NCBI GenBank assembly: GCA_052173655.1
Contig: JBQMYD010000005.1
Coordinates: 1-64,000 of the forward strand
Length of the DNA: 64,000 nucleotides
Direction of reading: 5' to 3'
Source: RGIG9060 sp052173655
Lineage (GTDB): Bacteria > Spirochaetota > Spirochaetia > Treponematales > Treponemataceae
In this document: positions 24,806 to 36,531 of the stretch, in pieces
How positions within the stretch are numbered: the first letter of the stretch is position 1
Layout of the letters: the number at the start of each line of letters is the position of its first letter
The notes under the pieces: model-generated
Told to the model about the DNA's origin: nothing
The model's database searches: none
Seen by the model: the letters and a program-made list of their open reading frames with translations, nothing else
Position numbers and translations under genes: made by a program

Positions 24806-27499
24806 ATGTCTGAAAAATTATTAAAATCTGTACAGGAAATGCTCAATGAAGAAAAGTGGACAAGAGCTGCTATTTCAAATTACACAAAAAACAATTTCAT
24901 CGAACTGGCAACTAAAGTTGACGAAGCTAAAAACAGTTCTTGCGTAGATGAAGTAAAAGCTATTTGTGATGAACATTTATCTCACACAAAAAACAGTATT
25001 ATTGCTTTGTACATTTCAGGAATGCTAGGGCTCAAAAAAAAGAATTTGGACAATTCAGCAATCGTAGATTTGCTTTCGATTTTTATCGACAACAAGAAAA
25101 ACTCAATCGTAGAATATCTTTGCGAAAGCATTTTAGCAGAGGATGAAACCAACAAATTCGCCCTGAGAACTCTTGCAGAATGTTATAAAGAAGACGGCAA
25201 CGAAAAGATTTTCAAGGTTTACGAAGAAATTGTACGGCTCGACATAGAAGAAGCAGATATTGCAAAAAACCTTGCAGAACATTACGAAGAAATCGAAAAC
25301 TTTGAACTTTCAGTAGAGTACTACAAAAAGGCTCTTCACCGTTTTATATCAAAAAAAGCTATAAATCAAATAAAAGAAGTTTGGACAAAACTTGTTGAAA
25401 AAATTCCGGAAGAAATAGACTTTTTTAAGCTTGTTCAAAACAAAATTGCAAAAACTATCAGTGAAGAAAAAAGCGTATCTTTAATGCAGGATCTTTATAA
25501 ATATTATAAAGAAAATAAAATTTGGGACACCGCAATAGACATTCTAAAACTTATTCTAAAAATCGATGAAAAAGACAATTGGGCACGAAAAGAACTTGTA
25601 GAATGCTTTAAGGAAAAATATGAAAATCACAGCCAACTACAAGAATGTATTAATATTTCAAATCTTGAATCCAGTTACAGAAATGTTTTTGAATCTATTT
25701 CGGACTTTGAAAAACATATAGCTTTTGATAAAGGAAATTTTGTTTTTCACAGAAGCTGGGGTGTAGGAAAAATAGGACAAGTTACCAATGACAAGATAAG
25801 GGTAAATTTTGGTAAAAAATACGGTGTAAAATCCATGACATTAAAAATGGCAGTTGATGCACTAAAACCTTTAGCAAAAGATCACATTTGGGTTTTAAAA
25901 GCAACCACATCAAAAGCGGAGCTGGTAAATATGGTAAAAACCGATATTCCGGGAACGCTGAAAATTATCATAAAAAGTTTTGATAATAACTGTGATTTTA
26001 AAAGAATAAAACTGGAACTGGTACCGAGCATTCTTACAACTTCGGAATGGACAAGCTGGAGTACAAAGGCCAGAAAAGCGATCGAAACAAATTCAACTTT
26101 TGGAGTAAATCCTAACGATATATCGATGTACACTGTAAGATCAAAAGAAGTTTCAAAAGAAGAAAAACTTGATAACGAGTTTAAAGCTCAAAAGAATTTC
26201 TTTTCAAGAATTGATATTTTTATGCGTTTTATGAACTCTGCCGATACGGAATCCGATCTTTTTACGGATATGTTCAACTACTTTGTAGGGTATCTAAAAG
26301 CATTCAGCAATGTCAATGAGCAAATCATAGCTTCGTTTTTAGTTGTACGTTCAGTTACAACAAAAATTCCACATCTTTCACAACCTATGCCTTTTACTTT
26401 TGCCCAGCTTTTTGAAGAAATTGAAAATCCTCAAGAAATGTACCGTGAGTTAAAAGATTCGGTAAACACTTCTTTAAGAAAAGATTTTCTAAAATGCATC
26501 AGGGATTTGCTTCCTAACTGGAATGAAATTTACATAAAACTTTTTCCTACAGTTTTACAACAGGATATGATAGATCAGCTTATAGAAGAAGGATACAAAG
26601 AAGACGTAAAAAAACTTGCAGCACATGCATTTGAAAATTACAAAGATTACAGAGAGGCTGTAGTATTCTTTTTCAAGGAATCCAGAGAAGACGAGTGGTT
26701 TAAAGAAATCGGCATTTCCGAAGAAAAACAGTACATTACACTGATCCACATTATTGATCTTACGTACAAAGAGATTGATAACCACTGCAACACTACAGAA
26801 AATCGTAAAATTAATAAGCAAATTCAAAACTTGCTTTTCAAAAATGATACTGTTTTGAATTACATACTTGAAAACGACAAGGAAACTATCACTCGTATTT
26901 TCAGCCTAATTGACGACATGGCAGATATGGATCATGCCATAAAAATCAAAATGCAAAACAAAATTCTTGAAAAATATCCTGATTTTAAATTCTACGGAGC
27001 TGAAGAAAAAACAGTTGCCTCAAAAGGTGTTATGGTTACCCAAAAAATGTTTGCACTTAAACAAGACATGCTGCAAAATCTTGTATCCGTTGAAATTCCT
27101 GCAAATTCAAAGGAAATCGGAGAAGCAATGGAAAAGGGCGACTTGAGGGAAAATGCGGAATACAAAGCTGCAAGAGAACGCCAAACACAATTGAGCAATC
27201 AGGTTTCAAAACTTCAAGACGAAATTGCAAGAGCACAAATTTTCAATCCGGATACTATTACAACATCTAGGGTTTCTTTCGGAACGGTTGCAAGTTTGAA
27301 AAACACAGAAACGGGAGAAACGGAAGAGTATACAATACTTGGTCCGTGGGAATCCGATCCGAACAACAATATAATTTCTTATATGTCGCCTTTCGGAAAT
27401 GCAATTCTTAATTCAAAAGAAAAAGAAACTCTTGAATTTACAATAAACGAAAGAAAATTCTCTTACATTGTAACTTCAATAAAACCTGCAAAGTTTTAG
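24806..27499 (+). CDS. greA: GreA-type transcript cleavage factor fused to a large TPR-like N-terminus
   Basis: GreA rescues backtracked RNA polymerase by stimulating RNA cleavage through its coiled-coil tip. The ATG at 24806 follows AGGAG at five bases. The product is 897 residues, against about 158 for ordinary GreA. The C-terminal 165 residues form a complete GreA: a coiled coil with the acidic tip GDLRENAEYKAARERQ (about 778-793), followed by the FKBP-like domain with EEYTILGPWESD and SPFGNAIL. The first 730 residues are helical. They contain TPR-like stretches (for example EIVRLDIEEADIAKNLAEHY) and, near residue 315, a small beta segment HRSWGVGKIGQVTNDKIRV resembling a CarD/Tudor-like fold. 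Such long GreA proteins are a spirochaete trait, with Borrelia an example. Confidence 0.92.
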   Translation: MSEKLLKSVQEMLNEEKWTRAAISNYTKNNFIELATKVDEAKNSSCVDEVKAICDEHLSHTKNSIIALYISGMLGLKKKNLDNSAIVDLLSIFIDNKKNSIVEYLCESILAEDETNKFALRTLAECYKEDGNEKIFKVYEEIVRLDIEEADIAKNLAEHYEEIENFELSVEYYKKALHRFISKKAINQIKEVWTKLVEKIPEEIDFFKLVQNKIAKTISEEKSVSLMQDLYKYYKENKIWDTAIDILKLILKIDEKDNWARKELVECFKEKYENHSQLQECINISNLESSYRNVFESISDFEKHIAFDKGNFVFHRSWGVGKIGQVTNDKIRVNFGKKYGVKSMTLKMAVDALKPLAKDHIWVLKATTSKAELVNMVKTDIPGTLKIIIKSFDNNCDFKRIKLELVPSILTTSEWTSWSTKARKAIETNSTFGVNPNDISMYTVRSKEVSKEEKLDNEFKAQKNFFSRIDIFMRFMNSADTESDLFTDMFNYFVGYLKAFSNVNEQIIASFLVVRSVTTKIPHLSQPMPFTFAQLFEEIENPQEMYRELKDSVNTSLRKDFLKCIRDLLPNWNEIYIKLFPTVLQQDMIDQLIEEGYKEDVKKLAAHAFENYKDYREAVVFFFKESREDEWFKEIGISEEKQYITLIHIIDLTYKEIDNHCNTTENRKINKQIQNLLFKNDTVLNYILENDKETITRIFSLIDDMADMDHAIKIKMQNKILEKYPDFKFYGAEEKTVASKGVMVTQKMFALKQDMLQNLVSVEIPANSKEIGEAMEKGDLRENAEYKAARERQTQLSNQVSKLQDEIARAQIFNPDTITTSRVSFGTVASLKNTETGETEEYTILGPWESDPNNNIISYMSPFGNAILNSKEKETLEFTINERKFSYIVTSIKPAKF

Positions 27500-27550
27500 T
27501 TTTGAATTGACTAAAATTAATTTGCCGGAAAATCTTTGAAAGATTAAAGC

Positions 27551-27602
27551 AAAGTCGCTCTAAATCTGATATTAAAAATATCAGATTTAGAGCGACTTTT
27601 TT
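27551..27602. terminator. strong bidirectional terminator
   Basis: A very long perfect hairpin has arms AAAGTCGCTCTAAATCTGAT and its complement ending GACTTT, with a short loop of A. It serves the converging greA and HEAT-repeat genes. Confidence 0.92.
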
Positions 27603-27611
27603 GTATTTTCT

Positions 27612-28979
27612 TTATTTTGCTGAAGAAATTTTTTCCAAAGTTAGAGCAGCTTTTTTTGCATTTGCATTGTTCTTTTTGTCTTCACTTTTTGAAATATCTT
27701 CTACAAGCTTAAACAAATTTGCGTATTTATTTTTTGCAAATATATCCAACCCTATTCCCTGGGTAGAAGCATCTTTATGCTCCAAAAACATTCTACAAAC
27801 TTCTTCGTAATCCTGTAACTCATATTTTGAAATTGATTTTCCAATAGCATAGCGTAAATTTTTTTCTTTTTCATCGTTAAGACTTGCTATAACAACTTTT
27901 TTTACATCATTATAGGAATCTTTTATTTTATATTCAAAAATTACATTTGATGCTTTTGCTCTGGCAGTTTCACCGTATTTTTTTTCTAAAATAATCGAAG
28001 ATAAAAATTCAGCACTTTTAGGAATGTTAATTGAGCCTATAGCAGAATAACATTCATATTTTATTTCGTTTTGAGGATCGTTTTTTGCCCTAAAAATAAG
28101 AGAATCGATTGCTTTTTCAAATTTTTTTTCTTTACATACTTTGACAGCTTCAAAGCGTACATTTTTGTGATTATCCTTTAGTGCATCTAAAATAATTATT
28201 TGGCAATCTTTGTTCGTTTCAGCAAAATTTGCAGCTCCTTTTACAGCATAACAGCGCAAAACCGGATCGGAATTTGAAAAAATATCGACTAATACAGGAA
28301 CCACAGAATCGTTACCCATTTTAGAAGCTGCTTCCAAAGCATAAGAACGGACATAGGTATTTTTTTCATTATCTTGAGCAATTTCCAGTAAATCATCGTA
28401 AGTTTCTACAACACAAAGTTGACCTAGTACTTTCATCAATGCTTGCTGAACAGGCAAAGAGATATCATCATTTTTCATATATTCAATTAAAAAAGCGGCT
28501 TCTTCCTTTCCGCCAAGTTTTTCGCAAGCGTTAAGAGCAGGAACAAAAAGTTCTTCTTTTTCCGACTTTAATATTTCAAGAACGAGCGGAGAGGCTTCTT
28601 TTACTTCAAATTCGCTGACATATTTTAACACGCTTTGAACAGCAGAATTTTTTTGATCATAAGGATCTTCCAAAAATTCCAAACAATATTCCTTTAATCT
28701 GTCATCTTTAATTTGTAAAAAATAATACAATATTTTTTCCCGAACAACGGCATTACCGGTTGAAAAAAACAGAGTAAAAACTTCATCCGAAAGAAGTGCA
28801 TCTTTTTCGTTAGAAATGGAAGTTATCAAAGAAACTATATCGCTTTCAAGACCGTATTTTAAAATTTCTTTTTGTTTTTCAAGTTCAGACTTTTCTTCCT
28901 TTACTTGGGCTAAACAAAACACACAGAAAAAAGAAAAAAACATAAAACATAAAACAGTTTTTATAAAATAATTTTTCAT
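27612..28979 (-). CDS. exported HEAT-repeat protein
   Basis: The start ATG 28979 follows GAGG at five bases. The 455-residue protein has a signal peptide (MKNYFIKTVLCFMFFSFFCV, cleavage near CLAQ). The rest is made of helical HEAT/PBS-type repeats of 30-35 residues, for example VPALNACEKLGGKEEAAFLI, VRSYALEAASKMGNDSVVPV and LRCYAVKGAANFAE. It is presumably a periplasmic scaffold or chaperone-like protein. It is the last gene of the long minus-strand series, 33 bp downstream of tgt, and ends at the strong terminator. No function beyond protein binding can be supported. Confidence 0.88.
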   Translation of the reverse strand: MKNYFIKTVLCFMFFSFFCVFCLAQVKEEKSELEKQKEILKYGLESDIVSLITSISNEKDALLSDEVFTLFFSTGNAVVREKILYYFLQIKDDRLKEYCLEFLEDPYDQKNSAVQSVLKYVSEFEVKEASPLVLEILKSEKEELFVPALNACEKLGGKEEAAFLIEYMKNDDISLPVQQALMKVLGQLCVVETYDDLLEIAQDNEKNTYVRSYALEAASKMGNDSVVPVLVDIFSNSDPVLRCYAVKGAANFAETNKDCQIIILDALKDNHKNVRFEAVKVCKEKKFEKAIDSLIFRAKNDPQNEIKYECYSAIGSINIPKSAEFLSSIILEKKYGETARAKASNVIFEYKIKDSYNDVKKVVIASLNDEKEKNLRYAIGKSISKYELQDYEEVCRMFLEHKDASTQGIGLDIFAKNKYANLFKLVEDISKSEDKKNNANAKKAALTLEKISSAK

Positions 28980-29012
28980 AAAAGCCTCTTTTTTTTGTAT
29001 AAACTCCAATTG

Positions 29013-31228
<2,216 letters not shown>

Positions 31229-31249
31229 TTTTTATTCTGGTTTTAGTTC

Positions 31250-32347
31250 CTATTTTTTTATAAGCATTATTATAAATCCTGTTCCAAAAATTCCTATAAG
31301 AAAATTTGGAAACCACATTGAAAAAAATCCGTTCAGTCCATTCCTAAGACCAAAAACTTGTCCTAAAGTTAATAACGTCCAGTAAAGAACCGAAATTAAA
31401 ATCCCTATAATTAAACCTATTGTCTGTCCGTTATGCTTACCAAAAATTATTGCTAAAGGAAAAGCCAAAATTGCAAAAAATATAGAGCCAAATGGCAAAG
31501 AAAACTTTTTATTGTACTCTACAAGATAGGAATTTAGGTGATACTTACTAACACTGGGATTATTTTTCAGCTGTTTTATATATCTGTATAAATCATATGA
31601 AGTCATTTCTCTAGGATTTGTTCCTGTTGATGAAATATTATTTATTGACGATGTAAAAATATTCATTGTAAGGCTATCCGCAATTATGAATTCGTAATCG
31701 TTTTTTTTATCAGAATTCAACTGTATAAGACTGGGATTTTTCATCATCATTTGCATCAAAACCGTTTTATCTTTTGAATTTATGATATTTGATTCACCTG
31801 CAACTATAATTCGTTCATTACCATCTCTATCTGTATCAAAAATGATCATATCGGAAATATTCTTATCAAGAACCTGTCCAATAACCAAAATTGAATCTCT
31901 TGTTCTCTTTATTGAATTAGATTCTATTTCTACTGCCGGATTTGAAAAAATGATTTGCCTACTTAATTCATTGTATCTTAGAGTTCCTACCGGCAAAAGA
32001 TAATCATTTACAAAAAACGAAAAAAGTGATATTAAAAAACCAAGAACAAATACAGGAATTCCAAGCCTAAGAAAAGAAGACCCTGTCGCTCTTAAAATAA
32101 GAATTTCATTATCGCTCATCAATCTTCCTATGCACATTAAAAAACCGACCAAAGTACCAAAGGGTGCAGACTGTGCAACAATAAAGGGTAAAGAATAAAG
32201 CATTAATTTCATTACCTGTCCAAACGGAACTTTTTTAGAAAGAATATCCTGCATAACAAGCAAAATCTGATTTACAAAAAAAACCAAAAAGAAAAACAAA
32301 AATGAAATCAAAAAATAAAGGACAAGTTCTTTTACAATGTAGCGCAT
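31250..32347 (-). CDS. lptF: LptF/LptG family permease (first copy)
   Basis: Partner of the next gene in an LptBFG-type exporter. The chosen ATG 32347 gives a 365-residue protein that begins directly with the typical MRYIVKELVLYFLISFLFFF first membrane segment. The periplasmic jellyroll (about 125-260) and three C-terminal membrane segments (FGSIFFAILAFPLAIIFGK onward) follow the family plan. An in-frame ATG at 32524, just after dut, has AGGAA upstream and would add 59 lysine-rich residues containing a 9-bp repeat. I regard this as less likely but not excluded. The visible ribosome site for 32347 is weak. Confidence 0.85.
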   Translation of the reverse strand: MRYIVKELVLYFLISFLFFFLVFFVNQILLVMQDILSKKVPFGQVMKLMLYSLPFIVAQSAPFGTLVGFLMCIGRLMSDNEILILRATGSSFLRLGIPVFVLGFLISLFSFFVNDYLLPVGTLRYNELSRQIIFSNPAVEIESNSIKRTRDSILVIGQVLDKNISDMIIFDTDRDGNERIIVAGESNIINSKDKTVLMQMMMKNPSLIQLNSDKKNDYEFIIADSLTMNIFTSSINNISSTGTNPREMTSYDLYRYIKQLKNNPSVSKYHLNSYLVEYNKKFSLPFGSIFFAILAFPLAIIFGKHNGQTIGLIIGILISVLYWTLLTLGQVFGLRNGLNGFFSMWFPNFLIGIFGTGFIIMLIKK

Positions 32348-32384
32348 TAAAATATTTTCTTTTTTTAATTGAATATTATTTTTT

Positions 32385-32417
32385 ATTGTTTTTATTGTTT
32401 TTATTGTTTTTATTGTT
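32385..32417 (-). repeat. 9-bp microsatellite upstream of lptF
   Basis: About four consecutive copies of TTTTTATTG (plus strand). If the longer lptF frame is used, they encode a Thr-Ile-Lys repeat. The unit is a multiple of three, so copy changes would not shift frame. Confidence 0.7.
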
Positions 32418-32528
32418 GAAGGAAAATGCATAAAAAGATTTTTCAACAAAGTAAAATTTTTTTTTACAAAAATTTTACTTTTGAGAAAATATACTGTGCT
32501 ACAAAAAAAACTTTTAAAATCCATACAG

Positions 32529-32984
32529 TTAAATTCCTGTCGAACCGAATCCCTTACAGTCTCGTTCCGTTTGTCCTATAGTATTTACAATTTTAAAATC
32601 AGCTTTAACAACCGGAGCTAAAACCATTTGTGCTATCCTATCTCCTTTATGAACAACAAAATCTTCCTGAGAAAAATTTACAAGAATAATATGAAGTTCT
32701 CCTCTATAATCGCTGTCTATAGTTGCAGGAGTATTTAAAAGAGATATACCGTTTTTAATTGCAAGCCCGCTTCTCGGCCTTATTTGAATTTCATAACCAT
32801 CCGGTATTTCAAAATACAAACCGGTAGGAATTGCTTTTCTCTCAAAGGATTTTATGACAATATCCGAATCTATAAAAGCACAAACATCCGCACCTGCTGC
32901 TCCGAATGTTTTGTATTCAGGCAATTTTGCACCTTCAGAAACAATTATTTTTAATTCAACTTTTTTTTCAGCATCTAAATTCAT
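32529..32984 (-). CDS. dut: dUTP diphosphatase
   Basis: Hydrolyses dUTP to dUMP, keeping uracil out of DNA and feeding thymidylate synthesis. The 151-residue trimeric-type enzyme shows all five motifs: FGAAGADV, RPRSGLA, NTPATIDSDYRGE, GDRIAQMVL and the C-terminal KGFGSTG. The start is ATG 32984 with AAGG nine bases upstream. A TTG two codons earlier is too close to the ribosome site. It overlaps the end of the M16 peptidase gene by 17 bases, so translation is probably coupled. Confidence 0.95.
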   Translation of the reverse strand: MNLDAEKKVELKIIVSEGAKLPEYKTFGAAGADVCAFIDSDIVIKSFERKAIPTGLYFEIPDGYEIQIRPRSGLAIKNGISLLNTPATIDSDYRGELHIILVNFSQEDFVVHKGDRIAQMVLAPVVKADFKIVNTIGQTERDCKGFGSTGI

Positions 32985-34248
32985 CTTCAATAACCTTACA
33001 AATTTTTTGTGAAACGGATTTTTTTACCTTAGGCCCGTATATTACAAATGAATATTCAAGTTTTTTATCAAAATTACGTAAAATATCTAATAAGGTAGAA
33101 GTATCTGTTTTTTTTATAATTTCAATAATTTTTTCCGATTCATAAACATTATACCCCGAAAAATAACTTTTTGATAAAGATTTTATCCTTTGTTCAACAT
33201 CTTCACTTGCCATAATTTCCTCACCACAAAGATGTTGTTTTGCAAAATCTATTTCTTTTTGAGTAAGTTCCGTTCTAAAAAAATCTTTTACGATTTTTAG
33301 CAAATCCCTCGCTACAGTTAAACAATTTTTCTTGGAAGAAGTTGCATAATTTGCCCAAAATCCGCAATCTTCAAAAACAGTAAAAAAACTGTAAACATTA
33401 TAACAATATCCGGATTCTTCTCTTAATTTTTGAAAAAGGCGAGAACTCATTGTATCGCCGATTATAGCATTTAAAATAGACATGGCAATATTTTCTTCTA
33501 ACGAAAGAGGAGCATCCACGGAGAACAAGAAGAAAAATTGTTCTTGCTGAAAATCTGCAGGTATAAAATCTATTGCAGAATTCCATCCGGGTTTTGAAAA
33601 TTCGTTTTTTTTATAAAAATTATTTCTGAACGGAAATTCATTTACAACCCTAGAAACTTGTCCGCAATCAAAATTTCCGGAAACAGTAATAAGCATAGGA
33701 CCGTTTTTTATAAATTGTTGATACCAATCATACAGATCTTCACAAGTCAAACTTTCTACATCTTCAAAACTACCTGGAATACTCAAAGCAATATGATTTT
33801 CTTTCCATATTGAAGAAAAAACGGCATCCATAGCAGCTTCTTCCGGATCATCCAAAGCGGAAATAATTTCACTTTGAATAACAGTCCTCTCTTTTTCTAC
33901 CTCTTCCGGTAAAAATTTTGAGTTGTAAATCATATCCTGTATTATTTTCAAGGCGGGAATACAATAAGAACAAGGAACAACACAATAAACGCAAAGTTGT
34001 TCTCGTTCCGTAAAAGCATTTACATAACCGCCCATTTTATCAAATTCGCAGGCAATATCAAAACAAGTTCTTGTACTTGTTCCTTTAAACAGCATATGTT
34101 CTACAAAATGAGAAATCCCGTGTTTTCCTTCATTTTCCAATCTGGAACCTACAGAAAACCAAAAACCGATTGCGACAGTTTTTTTATCTGCAATCGGTTC
34201 CGTAATTAAAGTCGCCTTGTTTTCCAGAATCTGCTGAACAACAGGCAT
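32968..34248 (-). CDS. M16 family zinc peptidase
   Basis: A pitrilysin/processing-peptidase-like protein of 426 residues. The inverted zinc motif HFVEH (His47, Glu50, His51) is intact in GISHFVEHMLFKGTS, and a downstream glutamate region EVEKERTVIQSEI supplies the third ligand. A single-domain pair (active N-half, inactive C-half) fits the bacterial M16B class. No signal peptide is visible, so it is probably cytoplasmic. It directly follows pnp (3-bp gap), a neighbourhood found in many bacteria, where the gene is sometimes called mlpA or pqqL-like. Substrate unknown. Confidence 0.92.
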   Translation of the reverse strand: MPVVQQILENKATLITEPIADKKTVAIGFWFSVGSRLENEGKHGISHFVEHMLFKGTSTRTCFDIACEFDKMGGYVNAFTEREQLCVYCVVPCSYCIPALKIIQDMIYNSKFLPEEVEKERTVIQSEIISALDDPEEAAMDAVFSSIWKENHIALSIPGSFEDVESLTCEDLYDWYQQFIKNGPMLITVSGNFDCGQVSRVVNEFPFRNNFYKKNEFSKPGWNSAIDFIPADFQQEQFFFLFSVDAPLSLEENIAMSILNAIIGDTMSSRLFQKLREESGYCYNVYSFFTVFEDCGFWANYATSSKKNCLTVARDLLKIVKDFFRTELTQKEIDFAKQHLCGEEIMASEDVEQRIKSLSKSYFSGYNVYESEKIIEIIKKTDTSTLLDILRNFDKKLEYSFVIYGPKVKKSVSQKICKVIEDEFRC

Positions 34249-34251
34249 CTT

Positions 34252-36348
34252 TTAATTTTTCTGATTTTCCAATGCATCAACATAAGAAAGGTTCAATCGT
34301 CCCATCTTATCGATTTCCAGCAACTTAACAGGAATTTGCTGTCCTTCACTGAGAACATCAGAAACTTTCTCAACCCTTGATCTTGAAAGTTTTGAAATAT
34401 GGCAAAGTCCTTCTTTACCCGGAAGAATTTCAACAAAAGCTCCAAAATCCATAATTCGTTTTACAGTTCCATTGTAAATCATGCCAACTTCAGGATCTTC
34501 TGTAATTCCCTTGATAGCCTTTTTCGCATTTTCTGCATTTACGCCGGTTTTAGAATAAATAGTAACAGTTCCGTCGTCATCGGTATTAACAGTTACATCA
34601 TACTGACTACAAAGTGCTTTTATATTTTTCCCACCCGGACCGATAAGTGCACCAATTTTATCAACCGGAATTTTCATAGTCAAAATTCGCGGTGCATTTT
34701 TTGAAAGCGGCATAGGTTTATCAATGCATTTTTCCATAATCCCAAGAATATGAAGTCTTCCTACGCGGGCTTGTTCCAATGCTTTTTCCATAATTTCTGT
34801 AGTAACACCCGGAATTTTTATATCCATTTGGAAGCCGGTAATACCGTCCCTTGTCCCTGCAACTTTAAAATCCATGTCGCCCAAGTGATCTTCTTCACCC
34901 AAGATATCTGATAAAATCTTATATCGCTCGTAATGTTCGCCTTCAGTAATAAGCCCCATAGCGATTCCGGCAACCATTTTTTTCATAGGAACTCCGGCTG
35001 CCAACATTGAAAGAGTACCTCCGCATGTACTTGCCTGTGATGAAGAACCGTTTGATTCCATAATTTCTGAAACAACACGTACAGTGTAAGGAAATTCCTC
35101 ACGAGTTGGAACCATAGGAGCCAAAGAACGACGAGCAAGATTTCCGTGCCCAATTTCTCTACGTCCGGTAGAAAGTTTTCCGGTTTCTCCTACAGAGTAA
35201 GGAGGAAAATTATAGTGAAGAATAAAATGTTCACTTCTGTCGCCATCAATATCATCGTAATTTTGTTCGTCCATAGCTGTTCCCAAAGTACAAACAGCTA
35301 AAGATTGAGTTTCGCCTCTTGTAAACAAAGCACTTCCATGCGGATTAGGAAGAACTCCTATTTCACACGTAATATCTCGTATTTCATCAGTCTTTCGACC
35401 GTCAATTCTGATTCCATCATCAAGAATTGCTTTTCTAAGTAATTTATATTGAATATCGTCAATTAAGGCATTAAATAGCTTTAACTGATTAGGATCTTCC
35501 ATTTGCTCTTTGTATTTTTCAATCAAATTTTTTTGAACACTGCTGATTGCCTGACCTCGATTCATTTTTCCGCCCTGAAAACAAGCAGCTTTCAAAAGTG
35601 GAGTAGCCTCATCTTCAATAGCCTGTGCATTTTCCAATTTTATATTCAAAGGATTAAGCGGAAGTTTTTCTTTTCCGCATTTTCTTACCAATTCTTCTTG
35701 GAGAATACACATTTCTTTAATAAATTTTTCGGCTTCGGAAAGTGCTCCCAGCATAACTTCTTCACTTACTTCATTCGCACCACCTTCTACCATTGTAAAC
35801 CCGTCTTTTGTACCGGCAACAACAATTTCCATATCAGCTTCTTCAATCTGTTTGAAAGTAGGGTTTATAACATATTTTCCGTCAATAAAACCTACTCGGC
35901 AAGCCGCAACAGGACCGTGAAAAGGAATATCTGAAATTGAAGTTGCAGCACTGGCTGCCAAAACTGCCAAAATATCCTGCGTATGAATACCGTCGGCAGA
36001 AACACAAGTTGGAACAATTTGAAGCTCATGACCGAATGAAACTTCAAAAAGAGGTCTCATAGGTCTGTCAATAAGACGGCTTACTAAAATTTCTTTATCC
36101 TTAGGTCTGCCTTCACGTTTTACAAAGCCGCCGGGGATTTTTCCTGCTGCATAAAATTTTTCATTGTATTCAACTGTAACCGGAACAAAATCCTGTCCCT
36201 CAGTTATGTTGCCGGAAGCACAAATCGTAGCAATAACAGCTGCCCCTCCCCACTGTGCATAAACACAACCGTTAGCCTGTTTTCCTATTTTTCCCGTTTC
36301 AAGGATGAGTTCGGAATCTCCTAATTGGTACGTAACTCTTTCTACCAT
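34252..36348 (-). CDS. pnp: polynucleotide phosphorylase
   Basis: Phosphorolytic 3-to-5 exoribonuclease and component of RNA degradosomes. The 698-residue protein has two RNase PH domains (the second with RTDEIRDITCEIGVLP-like text and the catalytic FPPYSVGETG region), a helical linker, a KH domain (IGPGGKNIKALCSQYDV) and a C-terminal S1 domain (YNGTVKRIMDFGAFVEILPG). The ATG at 36348 follows GAGGAAACG. It lies downstream of rpsO after a terminator and a long folded leader, the arrangement in which PNPase commonly controls its own message. Confidence 0.97.
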   Translation of the reverse strand: MVERVTYQLGDSELILETGKIGKQANGCVYAQWGGAAVIATICASGNITEGQDFVPVTVEYNEKFYAAGKIPGGFVKREGRPKDKEILVSRLIDRPMRPLFEVSFGHELQIVPTCVSADGIHTQDILAVLAASAATSISDIPFHGPVAACRVGFIDGKYVINPTFKQIEEADMEIVVAGTKDGFTMVEGGANEVSEEVMLGALSEAEKFIKEMCILQEELVRKCGKEKLPLNPLNIKLENAQAIEDEATPLLKAACFQGGKMNRGQAISSVQKNLIEKYKEQMEDPNQLKLFNALIDDIQYKLLRKAILDDGIRIDGRKTDEIRDITCEIGVLPNPHGSALFTRGETQSLAVCTLGTAMDEQNYDDIDGDRSEHFILHYNFPPYSVGETGKLSTGRREIGHGNLARRSLAPMVPTREEFPYTVRVVSEIMESNGSSSQASTCGGTLSMLAAGVPMKKMVAGIAMGLITEGEHYERYKILSDILGEEDHLGDMDFKVAGTRDGITGFQMDIKIPGVTTEIMEKALEQARVGRLHILGIMEKCIDKPMPLSKNAPRILTMKIPVDKIGALIGPGGKNIKALCSQYDVTVNTDDDGTVTIYSKTGVNAENAKKAIKGITEDPEVGMIYNGTVKRIMDFGAFVEILPGKEGLCHISKLSRSRVEKVSDVLSEGQQIPVKLLEIDKMGRLNLSYVDALENQKN

Positions 36349-36376
36349 TTACGTTTCCTCATTATTTTTTTGTAGT

Positions 36377-36445
36377 GGCAACCGGTATATTGAGATTGAA
36401 TTCTATGAAATCCACAAAATTCACTATCCATATGCCGGTTTTGCC
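36377..36445 (-). promoter_or_regulatory. long stem-loop in the pnp leader
   Basis: In the minus-strand RNA, GGCAA, CCGG and ATAT of the upstream arm pair with ATAT, CCGG and TTGCC of the downstream arm (plus positions 36430-36445 and 36377-36390), with one bulge and one mismatch. An inner TGAATT/AATTCA pair extends the stem. It lies about 30 bases before the pnp start and is a plausible RNase III and PNPase control site. Confidence 0.5.
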
Positions 36446-36483
36446 CTAATTGGAAAGACAAACTGTCTTATAAAATCCAATGC

Positions 36484-36522
36484 TAAAAATAAAGGCACTG
36501 TGCCCATAAAAGCAAGTGCCTC
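36484..36522 (-). terminator. terminator between rpsO and pnp
   Basis: AGGCACT pairs with AGTGCCT on the minus strand and is followed by TTATTTTT. It begins about ten bases after the rpsO stop and would reduce read-through into pnp. Confidence 0.75.
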
Positions 36523-36531
36523 CAAGCCGGA

